From assembly GCA_001798605.1 (NCBI GenBank), contig MGST01000139.1, positions 1 to 44,915 on the forward strand: 44,915 bases of DNA, written 5' to 3'. Position 1 is the stretch's first letter; every line of letters starts with the position of its first letter. The notes below the pieces were generated by a model that saw nothing but the letters and a program-made list of their open reading frames with translations, did no database searches and was not told the origin of the DNA. The translations under genes and the position numbers were made by a program. Shown in pieces: positions 7,797-19,528 of the stretch. This DNA comes from Deltaproteobacteria bacterium RIFOXYA12_FULL_58_15. GTDB lineage: Bacteria > Myxococcota > XYA12-FULL-58-9.

Positions 7797-9241
7797 GGCG
7801 TACCCTCCATGGTGTGAACAAATTCTGCACGTTCGACGAGTGTGCGAACAGCTCGTACAGCGCGCGCGACACATGGGTATCCAATGACGCCGTTGTCGTA
7901 GAAACGACGCAAGAGACCATCGGTAAACGGACCAAACTGGCCAACGACGACAATGGGTTTGTCCACATCTGCGGCAACCGCAGCGGTGTGTGCCACCAGG
8001 GCATCGCTGATGCCTGGGGGGGCAAACAGGGCGACACAGATCACCGCGTCAACTCCGTCGTCTGCTGTGACGATGCGCAAAGTATCGCCCGTCATCTCGT
8101 CAGTGGCCGATGCCGTGAGATCCACGGGGTTCGCAACCGATGCAAACCCCGGCACGATGGCTCGTAACTTTGCTTCGGTGTCTGGACTGAGATGGGCCAT
8201 CTGCAACCGGGTTCGTTGTCGTCGGCTTTCGATGTAATCCGCGGCCATGACGCCATACCCGCCGCCGGACGAAATGACCGCCACCCTTGGGCCTCGGGGA
8301 AGGGGAGCCCCAGCGAGTACTCTGGCCGCGTCACAAAGTTGCTCTTCATCAAAAACGCGCTGAATACAGAACTGTCGGAAAGCGCCACTCACGACCCGAT
8401 CAGAGCCGGCGAGTCTTCCTGTGTGCGAGCTCGCTGCGGCTGCACCGGCTGCGGTCCGACCGGCCTTGAGTACGACCACTGGCTTCTTACGCGAAACTTG
8501 CCCGGCGATTTCGAGGAATGCACGACCGTCGGAGAAGTTCTCCATGTACAACATGATGCAGTTGGTGCGGTCATCGTCGCCGAAGTAGCGGAGGAAATCG
8601 AGCTCATTGAGGTCGACCTTGTTGCCGAGGCCGACGAAGGCCCGCAAACCGAAACCGATGTTGCTCGCGACACCCAAACCCTCTGTACCAACCGAACCAC
8701 TCTGGGTGATGAAGGCGACGCCGCCACCACCGGCGAGCGCGCGATCACCATGCTCGACGAAGATGGTATCGATGCGTTCTCGGGGCACAAAGATTCCCAG
8801 GCTGTTGGGGCCAAGGATACGGCTCCCCGTCGTGGCTACCACTGCCCGCAACTTGTCCTCGAGGATTCTCCCCTCGGCACCGACTTCGCTGAAGCCGCCA
8901 GCGACGACAATGATGAAGGGAATGCCTTTATGACCACAGTCTGCTGCAGCCTGCACTGCTTGCCCAGCGTTCACAGTGATGACTGCGACATCGACGCCTT
9001 CGGGAAGATCCTCGACCCGGGGTATGACGTCGTGTCCCAGCAGTGTCTTCTGCGTGGGGTGCACCGGGTATACCGGTCGTTCCGTTCGCCGGAGAAGATC
9101 GAATACGATTCGACCGACCTTGCCGGGTTTGCTGGTTGCGCCAACAACGGCGATGGCCCGTGGCCGAAACAGCTTCGCCAGCGGCCACTCGCCCCAATCA
9201 CTGTCGCTGCGTGTTGGCATCCTCGATGCAGAGCGGTCCAT
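7793..9241 (-). CDS. ADP-forming acetyl/acyl-CoA synthetase, alpha (CoA-binding) subunit
   Basis: The 482-residue subunit has the N-terminal CoA-binding Rossmann domain (IAVVGATSKPGKVG), a succinyl-CoA-ligase-like middle domain (AFITQSGSVGTEGL), and the phosphohistidine loop SSHTGRLAGSD with H273, which carries phosphate from acyl phosphate to ADP. With the overlapping beta gene it forms a split version of the single-chain ~700-residue enzyme. The start could be the ATG at 9241 or the later one at residue 8 (9220). Divergent from the REC-GGDEF gene, which begins 135 bp away. Confidence 0.9.
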   Translation of the reverse strand: MDRSASRMPTRSDSDWGEWPLAKLFRPRAIAVVGATSKPGKVGRIVFDLLRRTERPVYPVHPTQKTLLGHDVIPRVEDLPEGVDVAVITVNAGQAVQAAADCGHKGIPFIIVVAGGFSEVGAEGRILEDKLRAVVATTGSRILGPNSLGIFVPRERIDTIFVEHGDRALAGGGGVAFITQSGSVGTEGLGVASNIGFGLRAFVGLGNKVDLNELDFLRYFGDDDRTNCIMLYMENFSDGRAFLEIAGQVSRKKPVVVLKAGRTAAGAAAASSHTGRLAGSDRVVSGAFRQFCIQRVFDEEQLCDAARVLAGAPLPRGPRVAVISSGGGYGVMAADYIESRRQRTRLQMAHLSPDTEAKLRAIVPGFASVANPVDLTASATDEMTGDTLRIVTADDGVDAVICVALFAPPGISDALVAHTAAVAADVDKPIVVVGQFGPFTDGLLRRFYDNGVIGYPCVARAVRAVRTLVERAEFVHTMEGTP

Positions 9242-9375
9242 CTCTCACCTCAGGGTTCGGCACTGGTTCTACCTCGGAAGTGCCCGCGGTTCCACATGTC
9301 TTGCGCCCTATTGCCAGGGGAGTCACATCGTCTTATCAACAGCAAGTGGGATCCCCGACAAATACCATAGCGGAT

Positions 9376-10386
9376 ATGCCACACGTCCTCATTGTCGATG
9401 ACGATGAGGCGATAGGTGCATTTCTCGGCCGTCTCCTGGAATCCAAGGGTTGGCGTGTATCGATCGCCAAGGATGCCGCGGCGGCACTGGCGCTCGTTGC
9501 AGGGAACAACTTTGACGTAGCGCTCCTCGACAAGAATCTGCCGGACATGACCGGGCTCGATCTGGTACCGCACGTTCGCAAGAGCCTTCCCGAGGTAGAG
9601 ATCATCATCATGACCGCTCACGCGGACACGCGCAGTCTCCTGCAGGCCATCGGTTCGGGGGTGTATGACTATCTGGTCAAGCCCTTCAGCTCTCTCGATG
9701 AAGTCAGTCACACGTTGAAGCGCGCCCTTGAGAAACGCCAGATGGCTCGTGAGAATCGGCAACTCATTGCAGACCTCGAGGAGGCAAACGGTCGCCTCAC
9801 CCGTATGAATGAGGATCTCGAGAAGATGGTGGCGGAGCGGACAAGACAGCTCGAGCAACTCAGTTTAACTGATGATGTCACGGGGCTCTACAATCAGCGT
9901 TTTTTGCACAGCCGGTTGGACGAGGAGTATTATCGGTCTATGCGTTACCAGCGGTCGTTGTCGGTGGTGATGCTCGATGTCGACAATTTCAAGAACGTCA
10001 ACGACTCCCACGACCATCTTTTTGGCAGTCGGGTACTCAACAGAGTTGGTGAGTTGTTGAGTGCCGGTATTCGTGACGTGGATATGGCGGTCCGCTACGG
10101 TGGTGATGAGTTTGTTCTTATTCTGCCCGAAACCTGCGCAGAGGGTGCTCCCGCGGCCGCGGAGCGCCTGCGGGGCGAGATTGAGAGGGCCGAGGTCGGG
10201 GATAATGACTCCGCGTATCAGGTGACGGTTTCAATGGGAGTCGCGAGTGTCGATGATTGCGAGGTTTCCAGCGCCCAGGGACTTCTGCAGGCCGCCGATC
10301 GGGCGCTGTATGCGGCCAAGAAAAATGGACGCAATTGTGTCTACAAGATGACTGGCAAAGAGGTGCTTCGCGTCACCACCCCGTGA
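9376..10386 (+). CDS. Response regulator with GGDEF (diguanylate cyclase) output
   Basis: The ATG at 9376 gives a 336-residue protein that begins exactly at a receiver domain (MPHVLIVDDD); longer in-frame starts upstream are antisense to the neighbouring synthetase. D52 is the phosphoacceptor, K102 the conserved lysine. A coiled-coil linker follows (residues ~118-160). The GGDEF domain has an intact GGDEF at 242-246 and an RDVD inhibitory I-site five residues before it, so it should make c-di-GMP and be subject to product inhibition. No cognate histidine kinase is adjacent. A PilZ-kinase 7 kb away is a possible receiver of the signal; this link is speculation. Confidence 0.93.
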   Translation: MPHVLIVDDDEAIGAFLGRLLESKGWRVSIAKDAAAALALVAGNNFDVALLDKNLPDMTGLDLVPHVRKSLPEVEIIIMTAHADTRSLLQAIGSGVYDYLVKPFSSLDEVSHTLKRALEKRQMARENRQLIADLEEANGRLTRMNEDLEKMVAERTRQLEQLSLTDDVTGLYNQRFLHSRLDEEYYRSMRYQRSLSVVMLDVDNFKNVNDSHDHLFGSRVLNRVGELLSAGIRDVDMAVRYGGDEFVLILPETCAEGAPAAAERLRGEIERAEVGDNDSAYQVTVSMGVASVDDCEVSSAQGLLQAADRALYAAKKNGRNCVYKMTGKEVLRVTTP

Positions 10387-10454
10387 ACACGCGCGTTTGC
10401 TGGTCGTGCAATGTGTAACAGAGGTTGTGAGCAACAAAAGGCGAGCGCGACACG

Positions 10455-11765
10455 ATGACTCATCCGACAGTTATTCTCGGGGCCGGGCTCACTGGCTTGT
10501 CGTGTGCGTACCATCTGGATGGTGAGCGAATTGTTATTGAGCGAGAAGCAGAGGTCGGTGGCACCGCACGGTCGAGCTCCCATGGTGGGTTCACCTTTGA
10601 CTGCACTGGCCATTGGCTGCACCTCTCGGACAAGAAGATCAGATCGTTGGTCGAGGAGCTTCTCCCGGGTGAGTTGCTCACCATCAATCGGCGTTCTGAA
10701 GTACATCTGGGCGGCATGCGAACGCCCTATCCGTTTCAAGCCAACACCTACGGCCGCGACCCTCGTTTGATTGCACAGTGTGTGCTCGGATTCTTCGAGG
10801 CGCGAGAGGCCGCTGTGCGCGGTGAGCACCAGCCACCGAAGTCTTTCGAGGAATACATTCGTCAGAAAATGGGCAACGGCATCGCCGAGCATTTCATGAT
10901 TCCGTACAACCGCAAACTGTGGACGATTCCTCCCAACCAAATGGCCCATGAGTGGTGCGGTCGCTTTGTCCCAATCCCAACGCCAGAGGAGGTGGTGCTC
11001 GGCGCGGTCATGCCCGACGCCAATGGGACTCTCGGTTACAACGCGAGCTTTTTGTATCCAAAGAGTGGCGGCATCGGACGGCTGCCACGAGCATTGGAGC
11101 TCAAGCTCGACGTCAATGTGCGTCTGCATAATTCAGCAGTCGTTGTCGACTGGGAGAAGCGTACTGTTGGATTGAGTGATGGCACCACGGTTGGATATCG
11201 CAGCCTGGTTTCGACTCTTCCTATCACCGACCTGGTTGGGATGCTACGTTCGCCACCGGGCCTTATCGTGGCTGCGGCTGGATTGCTTCACGCCGCAAGT
11301 GTGACCTACTGGGACGTCGGGGTTGCAGGGACGAACCCACCAGGAAGCGCACATTGGATCTATTTTCCTGAATCCGAAATCCCTTTTTATCGGGCCGGAT
11401 CTGCAAGCGCTGTCCTGTCGACGTTGGCACCGTCGGGGCATCGCTCATATTATGTCGAGGTGTCGCACCGTCGGGGCACCTTGTGCCCGGTTTCGACGGC
11501 AGAGATCATCGCTGGCATGCGGGCCGTGGGTCTGCTTGGCGCTAACGAGGAGCCCGTCGTTTTGCGGCGCACTCTCATTGAGTGCGCCTATGTAATTATG
11601 GATGCCGCCTATGGGGCATCACGGGCCACTGTGCTCGATTGGCTCGGGAAGCATGGCATTGTATCTGTAGGTCGATACGGTGCTTGGACATATGATTCAA
11701 TGGAGGGGGCAATGATACAAGGGCGGGATGCCGCCCAAAGAGTCCGTGAGCTGCGAAATGGGTGA
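10455..11765 (+). CDS. FAD-dependent amine-oxidase/UDP-galactopyranose-mutase-like oxidoreductase
   Basis: The 436-residue protein begins with a dinucleotide-binding motif (VILGAGLTGLSCAYHL) and IVIEREAEVGGTARS, as in protoporphyrinogen-oxidase / NAD(P)-binding amine-oxidase-like enzymes. Further marks are FTFDCTGHWLHL, FMIPYNRKLWTIPP and the C-terminal FAD-contacting VGRYGAWTYDSMEGAMIQG. The FNRKLWT-like segment occurs in members found in surface-sugar clusters. It opens a tightly coupled trio with a GT2 and a polysaccharide deacetylase, so a role in processing a cell-surface glycan precursor is likely. Substrate unknown. Confidence 0.85.
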   Translation: MTHPTVILGAGLTGLSCAYHLDGERIVIEREAEVGGTARSSSHGGFTFDCTGHWLHLSDKKIRSLVEELLPGELLTINRRSEVHLGGMRTPYPFQANTYGRDPRLIAQCVLGFFEAREAAVRGEHQPPKSFEEYIRQKMGNGIAEHFMIPYNRKLWTIPPNQMAHEWCGRFVPIPTPEEVVLGAVMPDANGTLGYNASFLYPKSGGIGRLPRALELKLDVNVRLHNSAVVVDWEKRTVGLSDGTTVGYRSLVSTLPITDLVGMLRSPPGLIVAAAGLLHAASVTYWDVGVAGTNPPGSAHWIYFPESEIPFYRAGSASAVLSTLAPSGHRSYYVEVSHRRGTLCPVSTAEIIAGMRAVGLLGANEEPVVLRRTLIECAYVIMDAAYGASRATVLDWLGKHGIVSVGRYGAWTYDSMEGAMIQGRDAAQRVRELRNG

Positions 11766-12465
11766 ACCACTGCTGTCTGTCGTCATTCCTATCTTCAATG
11801 AGGAGGCGATTCTCGATACCGCAGCCCGCGCGCTGCACCAGCGTTTGCAAACGCGCGGTTATTCTTTTGAGATTCTCTTGGCGGAGAATGGCAGCACCGA
11901 CTCAACAAGATTGATCGCCGCGGCCCTAGAGTCCGAGCTGCCCGAGGTTCGGGTGTTGGAGATCGGAGAGCCGAACTACGGCCGCGCCTTGCGCTGTGGT
12001 ATTGAGGCCGCGTCAGGAAAGTACGTCATCTGCGACGAGATTGATCTTGGCGACGTCGACTTCTATGACCGCGCGGTTGCACTGTTGGAAACGGGCGCGG
12101 ACATGGTGGTTGGCTCGAAACGCCATCCGCACAGCAATGATGCGCGTCCGTGGTTGCGGCGCCAAGGGACCGCGGTGATGAACTCTCTGTTGCGCTTCGC
12201 CCTGGATTTTCGCGGCACCGACACACATGGGCTCAAGGCGTTCCGGCGCGAGCGGCTGTTGCCCGTTGTTGCGTCGTGCATCGTCGAACAAAACCTGTTT
12301 GCCTCGGAGCTGGTGATTCGCGCCGGCCGTGTGGGCCTCGACGTGCGTGAGATACCGTTGCACTTGCGGGAGATACGTCCGCCGTCGGTTGGGTTGATGC
12401 GACGTGTCCCGAATGTCATGTTCGACCTCGGCCGTCTCATCTGGATCATTCGCGTGCACCGATGA
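11758..12465 (+). CDS. Glycosyltransferase family 2 (dolichyl-phosphate-sugar-synthase-like)
   Basis: The ATG at 11758 sits inside the stop region of the previous gene (8-bp overlap), giving 235 residues; an in-frame ATG at 11728 would add 10. The GT-A fold is seen in LLSVVIPIFNEEAILD, EILLAENGSTDST, YGRALRCGIEAASGKYVIC and the acidic metal-binding stretch DEIDLGDVD. TDTHGLKAFRRERLLP in the second half fits DPM1-type GT2 enzymes, which glycosylate polyprenyl phosphate. No membrane segment apart from a weakly hydrophobic C-terminus. Coupled to flanking genes by overlaps on both sides. Confidence 0.9.
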   Translation: MGEPLLSVVIPIFNEEAILDTAARALHQRLQTRGYSFEILLAENGSTDSTRLIAAALESELPEVRVLEIGEPNYGRALRCGIEAASGKYVICDEIDLGDVDFYDRAVALLETGADMVVGSKRHPHSNDARPWLRRQGTAVMNSLLRFALDFRGTDTHGLKAFRRERLLPVVASCIVEQNLFASELVIRAGRVGLDVREIPLHLREIRPPSVGLMRRVPNVMFDLGRLIWIIRVHR

Positions 12466-13373
12466 ACGGGGCGACGGTCGCAATCACCCTGGATCTTGAT
12501 GGGCCGAGGGAGTACGCCAGTATTCATGGAGTCGAACTCGACGCCGACGTCGAGCTGCAGCAGATGTATGGTCGTCCACTGGAGCGATTTGTCGAGCTCT
12601 GTCAGGGCGCTGGAGCGAGTGGGACACTCTTTGTGGTGGCGCGTGATGTGACCGCCCAGACGGCAGCCACGCTGCGAGGTCTCGTCGCCATGGGTTTTGA
12701 GGTGGCAAGCCATTCGTCGGTCCACGATTACGGATTGTCGCGACGGCCACCCACAGCGATCGAGACGGACCTCAGGCGCAGCCGCGACATCCTGGAAAGG
12801 GAGGTCGGTGCGAGGCCTGTCGGCTTTCGTGCGCCCGGCTACCACTTGAGCGAGCCCGTGTTGGATGCACTCGAGACGCTCGGTTTCTCCTATTCGTCGT
12901 CAGTGTTGCCCAGCCCGCCGTATTTCTTCGCCAAGGCCGCAGTGCTCGCAGGCTATCGTCTACTCGGACGCACGTCGGCCTCAATGCAGGGGTCGGCTGG
13001 TATGTTGATCGCTCCCAGACAGCCATATCGGCCAGGTCGGAACCCCTATGTAAAAGGGACACGGCACCTCGTCGAGTTGCCGATCAGTGTTGCAACGCCA
13101 CTGCGATTGCCAGTCACGGGTGCGAGCCTGGTTCTCGCACCCAGGGCACTGCGGCGGTTGTTGGTGTCATCGCTCGCCAAGCAAAAATCTGTGGTGCTCA
13201 ACCTGCACGCTATGGATTTGGCAAGAGCCGATGAAGTTCCGAGATCCGTCGTTGGGCACCAGCCTGAGCTCCGGTTGGATGTCGAGAAGCGTTTGAGGAT
13301 AATTGGCGAATGCATCAATGGGCTCGGGCCCAGGACGGTGGTAACTTGCGCTCAGTTGGCTGTATCAGTCTGA
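12462..13373 (+). CDS. NodB-type polysaccharide deacetylase (CE4)
   Basis: The 303-residue protein has the CE4 motifs in order: LDLDG (D11, D13), ASHSSVHDYG (H84 and H88, metal ligands) and GFRAPGYHLS (R123). A distal LNLHAMD supplies the late His. It has no signal peptide, so it should act in the cytoplasm on a lipid-linked or nucleotide-linked sugar, consistent with the coupled GT2 and FAD enzyme. The start ATG overlaps the GT2 stop (ATGA). The 3' end overlaps the convergent dnaJ-like gene by 9 bp. Confidence 0.9.
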   Translation: MNGATVAITLDLDGPREYASIHGVELDADVELQQMYGRPLERFVELCQGAGASGTLFVVARDVTAQTAATLRGLVAMGFEVASHSSVHDYGLSRRPPTAIETDLRRSRDILEREVGARPVGFRAPGYHLSEPVLDALETLGFSYSSSVLPSPPYFFAKAAVLAGYRLLGRTSASMQGSAGMLIAPRQPYRPGRNPYVKGTRHLVELPISVATPLRLPVTGASLVLAPRALRRLLVSSLAKQKSVVLNLHAMDLARADEVPRSVVGHQPELRLDVEKRLRIIGECINGLGPRTVVTCAQLAVSV

Positions 13374-14312
13374 CGGGAGCCGCAGGGCTTCGAGGGCGCT
13401 CTTCTGCTCGTCGGTGAGATTTTCGCGAATGCTGACGCGGATGACGGCGTAGAGGTCTCCGGCAGATCTCGAGTCCGAGCCTGGCACACCGAAACCCTTG
13501 AGACGGATGGAGGTTCCGGGTTGGGTACCGGCGGGGATCTTGATTCGCTTGTCACCGAATTGCAGGGTGGGGATCGCAATGCTGGTGCCGAGCATGAGCT
13601 CGATGGCGTCGACGGCGACTTCGATCTCCAAGTCGCGATCGCCACGCCAGCTGAAACGGGAGTGTGGGGCGACTCTTATCTCGAGATAGAGATCTTCAGG
13701 TTGTCCTCCTGGCGGCGCAGCGCCGCCCTGACCCCTGAGCCGCAGTTGAGTGCCGTCGCGAGTACCCGGAGGGATCTTGATCTTGAGATTACGGGAGGGG
13801 CCACCTGGGGGCCCAATGGCAATGGATCGCTCGCTGCCATTGACCGCCTCATGAAAACCCACGGTGATGTGAGAGATGGCGCGGGGTTGCTGTTGGGCGT
13901 GCGGAGAACCGCCAAATCCGGGAAAGCCTCCTCCTTCGAAGCCATGGGATTGTTGCCCCGGTCGTCCCCTGCCTGAGAATCGCCCAAAGATGCGCGAGAA
14001 GACATCGCCGCCGAAGCCCATGTCACCAAGGATGTCTTCAATATTGCCGACGTTGGCCCCCCTGAATATGTCGTCTTGAGAAAACTGTTGACGAAAACGG
14101 TCGGAGCCGAACATGTCGTACTGCCGTCGCTTCTGCTCATCGCTGAGGACCGCATAGGCCTCATTGATCTCCTTGAACTTCGCCTCCGCAGTTTCCTTAT
14201 CCTCCGCGCGATCGGGGTGATGCTCCAGAGCCTTCTTACGAAATGCCTTTTTTATTTCCTCGGGGGTCGCGGTCTTTTCTATCCCTAAGGTCGCGTAGTA
14301 GTCCTTGGCCAT
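13365..14312 (-). CDS. Class B DnaJ/CbpA-type co-chaperone
   Basis: The 315-residue protein has an N-terminal J domain (DYYATLGIEKTATPEEIKKA, with the HPD that stimulates DnaK at residues ~37-39), a Gly/Phe-rich linker (GGGFPGFGGSPH), and two C-terminal substrate-binding beta domains (IKIPPGTRDGTQLRLRGQG; IKIPAGTQPGTSIRLKGFG). The CxxCxGxG zinc finger of DnaJ proper is absent, so it is a class B co-chaperone. Starts at ATG 14312 after a short AGG. Lies downstream of the RCC1 lipoprotein on the same strand with a 95-bp gap. Confidence 0.95.
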   Translation of the reverse strand: MAKDYYATLGIEKTATPEEIKKAFRKKALEHHPDRAEDKETAEAKFKEINEAYAVLSDEQKRRQYDMFGSDRFRQQFSQDDIFRGANVGNIEDILGDMGFGGDVFSRIFGRFSGRGRPGQQSHGFEGGGFPGFGGSPHAQQQPRAISHITVGFHEAVNGSERSIAIGPPGGPSRNLKIKIPPGTRDGTQLRLRGQGGAAPPGGQPEDLYLEIRVAPHSRFSWRGDRDLEIEVAVDAIELMLGTSIAIPTLQFGDKRIKIPAGTQPGTSIRLKGFGVPGSDSRSAGDLYAVIRVSIRENLTDEQKSALEALRLPSD

Positions 14313-14407
14313 GGGCCTAACATAGCGGGAAAACTACGGGACACAATACGGATTTTCGGTTCAGCGTGCCGAACAGTGGGAGAGCAAAGGTTCGTGACAC
14401 CATCGCG

Positions 14408-16966
14408 TTAGGGAACGCCCACCGGTTGCACCTTGGTGTAGATGATACTGTCGGTGTAGGCCGGGTTGCCCATCTGGTGGTCGCTGTTGTTGCCCCAGCA
14501 GCGTAGGGTGTCATCGTCGAGGAGTTGGGCACAGGAGTGATTGACGCCAGAAACCATGTCGCGCACACCCACATCACCGAGTCCGGGGATTGGAATTGCC
14601 TTGCGGTGAGCCGAAGTGGTGCCATCCCCAAGCGCCGCGCTCAGGTTGCCTCCCCATCCGTATAGGGTGCCATCTTCCAACAGCGCGAAGGTGTTGTAGT
14701 ACCCAGAGGCGATGAGGACGACATTTTCCAAAGGTTTGTCATCGTCTTCGCGGATGACGGTCTGGGGCACATGGGTGTCGAAAGTGTTGCCGTTACCCAA
14801 CTCTCCATTGCTGCCATGTCCCCAACAGCGAACCTGCCCGGTGCCGAGCAGAGCACAGGAGCCGACGCCCTGAAGCGCCAACCCAATGACGTTGGCCAAA
14901 CCCGCGACAGGCAAGGGCACAGTGCTGAGGTTGATGCCGCCGTCCCCGGGGTCTGTGATTGCGGGATCGGTGCCGAGCTGACCCCAGTAGTTTTCACCCC
15001 AACAGCTCATCGTGCGGTCGTTCTCGATGGCGCAAATATGCGCATCGCCACCGCCGCCCAGTTGTAGAACATCGCTGACGGTTGGGTGTTGTTCTGGTAC
15101 GTACTGGTTACTCGGTGCCGGCGCGGTCCCACACTGCCCACCATTGCATTGGCCCCAACACCAAACAGTACGATCGCGAAGGATGGCGCAGTGGGTGCTG
15201 TCATCTGTTGAAATGAGGGCAACTGCTGTATGGATGCCCGACACGTATGTGGGGATGTGCGTGGTCTCATCAATCCCATCGCCGAGCATACCAAAGCCGC
15301 CCCAGCCCCAGCAGCGAACGGTGCCGTCGCCGATGAGAGCGCAGCTGCTGAAGTCGCCAGCGCTGACCGACACCACGTGGCTGAGCTCGGGCACCTCCAT
15401 TGCTGTGGGCACAGCAGGCAGTGAAGTGGGGTCCTGTCCGCAGCCAGCGTAGGTGTTGTATCCCCAACACTTCACGTGCCCGGTGTTGTTCAAATACAGA
15501 GTGTGGCGATAAACCGCGGAGAGCTGGGCATCATCGCAACCAGAGGCGGCATAGCAAGCACCCTCGCCGCAGTATGCCTGGGGTGAGCATTCAGGGTTCC
15601 ACGAGACGCATGGGGTGGTCGAGGGCTCGTCGGGGTTGCTGCATACGCCGTTGCTGCAAACATCTTGGGTGCACTCGTTGTCGTCGCCGCAATCCATCCA
15701 GGCAATGGCCGTGCAGCCACCGTCTTGGCACTGGGAGGCTGTCGAGCAGGCGTCGCCGTCATCGCAGGTGACGCGGTTGTCGATGTTCTCGCAAAGGCCG
15801 CTGACGCACCTGTCATCGGTGCAGGCGTTGTCGTCATCGCAGTCGAGCCAGATGGTCGCCCTACATCCGCCCTCGGAACAACGGGAGCTCAAGGAGCAGG
15901 CGTCGCCGTCATCACAGAGGTCATCGTTGTCGACGTTGTCACAGACGCCATCCACGCAGGCGTCGTCTGTACAGCCGTTGTCATCGTCGCAGTTGAGCCA
16001 GGCGGTTGCCTCGCAGTTACCGGCGGAGCAAACGGATGCGGTGCTGCACAGGTTACCATCGTCGCAGGAGCGGTTGTGCGCCGTGAAGACGCAGCCGGTG
16101 CTCTCGGAGTTGCACATGTCGTCGGTACACGGGTTTTCATCGTCACAGGTGAACTCGGAGGTGGCCACGCACTCTCCTTCAAAACAAGCAGATGATGGCG
16201 TGCAGTTGTCGCCATCATTACAGAGGTCGCTGTTGTCGACGAAGAAGCAGTCCCCATTGATGCAGGAGTCGGTGGTGCAGCCGTTGTCGTCGTCGCAGAG
16301 GATCTCTGCAATGGCTGTGCACTCTCCATGGATGCACTCGGAGGCGGTGGTGCACAGGTCGCCATCGTCACAGTCGCCGGTGATGTCATCATGCCTGCAG
16401 TGGCCATCGTTGCAGCTGTCGGCGGTGCAGGCGTTGTCATCGTCACAGTCGAAGAAAGCGGTGGCAATGCAGGTACCCTCTTGGCACTCGGACAGGACAC
16501 TGCAGGGGTCGCCGTCGTCACACAAGGCGGTGTTGTCCGTGTGGACGCACGCGCCCACACCGCAGCTGTCGTCGGTACAGGGATTGTCGTCGTTACAATC
16601 GAGGGTCCGAACGGCTGTGCACACCCCGTCGCTGCATGCGGCGGCAGCAACGCAGGGATCTTCGTGTTGGCAGTCGGCGCCATCGGCGATAACGCGTACC
16701 ACGCACTCCGAGCTCATGCATACCTGTTCGACGCAGCTTTCCCCCGGCCCGCACAGGCTTCCCTCAGCTTTGCCAGGATAGACGCAGTCGCCGTCGAGGC
16801 ACTCTGCACCTTCTTGCTTCTCACAGGGAGCAGGGTCGGTGCAGTCGCCGGCAAACTTACACTCGGTGACCCGGCCCAAGGGACTGCCATCTGAGCAAGC
16901 TGTGCCCGTCGCGACAGCAGCGCATGACACGAGAATGGATGCAAAGCGGGACAAATGAGTCGGCAT
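14408..16966 (-). CDS. Large lipoprotein: Cys-rich DxDNxCT repeats plus seven RCC1 repeats
   Basis: The 852-residue product has a strong ribosome site (AGGAGG), a signal peptide and a lipobox (GTAC, Cys at residue 24). Residues ~124-425 consist of about 13 alternating Cys-rich units of two kinds, CDDDNxCTxDxC and CDDGDxCSxxSxC, which resemble the Asp/Asn-rich, probably Ca-binding and disulfide-bonded stalks of secreted deltaproteobacterial proteins. Residues ~485-852 hold seven RCC1-like units (for example FSSCALIGDGTVRCWGWG, NTFALLEDGTLYGWGGN), enough for one closed seven-bladed propeller. A rigid stalk carrying a binding propeller on the cell surface is the simplest reading. Function unknown. 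Confidence 0.9.
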   Translation of the reverse strand: MPTHLSRFASILVSCAAVATGTACSDGSPLGRVTECKFAGDCTDPAPCEKQEGAECLDGDCVYPGKAEGSLCGPGESCVEQVCMSSECVVRVIADGADCQHEDPCVAAAACSDGVCTAVRTLDCNDDNPCTDDSCGVGACVHTDNTALCDDGDPCSVLSECQEGTCIATAFFDCDDDNACTADSCNDGHCRHDDITGDCDDGDLCTTASECIHGECTAIAEILCDDDNGCTTDSCINGDCFFVDNSDLCNDGDNCTPSSACFEGECVATSEFTCDDENPCTDDMCNSESTGCVFTAHNRSCDDGNLCSTASVCSAGNCEATAWLNCDDDNGCTDDACVDGVCDNVDNDDLCDDGDACSLSSRCSEGGCRATIWLDCDDDNACTDDRCVSGLCENIDNRVTCDDGDACSTASQCQDGGCTAIAWMDCGDDNECTQDVCSNGVCSNPDEPSTTPCVSWNPECSPQAYCGEGACYAASGCDDAQLSAVYRHTLYLNNTGHVKCWGYNTYAGCGQDPTSLPAVPTAMEVPELSHVVSVSAGDFSSCALIGDGTVRCWGWGGFGMLGDGIDETTHIPTYVSGIHTAVALISTDDSTHCAILRDRTVWCWGQCNGGQCGTAPAPSNQYVPEQHPTVSDVLQLGGGGDAHICAIENDRTMSCWGENYWGQLGTDPAITDPGDGGINLSTVPLPVAGLANVIGLALQGVGSCALLGTGQVRCWGHGSNGELGNGNTFDTHVPQTVIREDDDKPLENVVLIASGYYNTFALLEDGTLYGWGGNLSAALGDGTTSAHRKAIPIPGLGDVGVRDMVSGVNHSCAQLLDDDTLRCWGNNSDHQMGNPAYTDSIIYTKVQPVGVP
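15690..16600 (-). repeat. Coding tandem repeat (alternating Cys-rich units)
   Basis: About 13 units of 66-70 bp encode alternating CDDDNxCTxDxC and CDDGDxCSxxSxC modules. Boundaries are approximate. The nucleotide copies have diverged, so this is an old expansion rather than a recent slippage product. Confidence 0.75.
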
Positions 16967-17148
16967 CTGCGCCTCCTGGTGCGCGACTATAGACTACGTC
17001 TGCACATCTGGCTACGCCGCACGGCGTTTCATCGTCGCATGCCGCACGGCGCTTCAACTGTGTGCGATGAATTGTGTGTTGATATGCTGCAGCGCGTCAT
17101 CTGTTTCCATTCAATGGGAGATGCAAGGGTTGAAAGCGCGCACGTTGA

Positions 17149-19353
<2,205 letters not shown>

Positions 19354-19390
19354 CTAGACCGGTTTCAACTTGAACTGAGCTGACTCATCG

Positions 19391-19443
19391 ATGACGCAGC
19401 GCGGCGCGCGCCAGTTGGAGCGCTGGCGCCGCGCCTGCGTCAT
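19391..19443. terminator. Strong GC-rich hairpin between convergent genes
   Basis: The arms atgacgcagcgcggcgc and gcgccgcgcctgcgtcat form a long, nearly perfect inverted repeat around a short loop (ttggagcg region), 37 bp after the ligA stop. It lies between ligA and a convergent gene and could stop transcription from both sides. No clear U-tract follows on the plus strand (ttcttacc). Confidence 0.7.
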
Positions 19444-19528
19444 TCTTACCGTCCCAAAGATCCGATCCCATAAAGACGAAAGCGGTCTAGGCCTAGAGCG
19501 GCCTAGAACCACAGCGGGCCAGGTCGGA

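Noticed and set aside
17016-17051. Two copies of gccgcacggcg upstream of ligA as operator repeats
   Set aside because: Short GC-rich words in a GC-rich genome; no third copy or known regulator.
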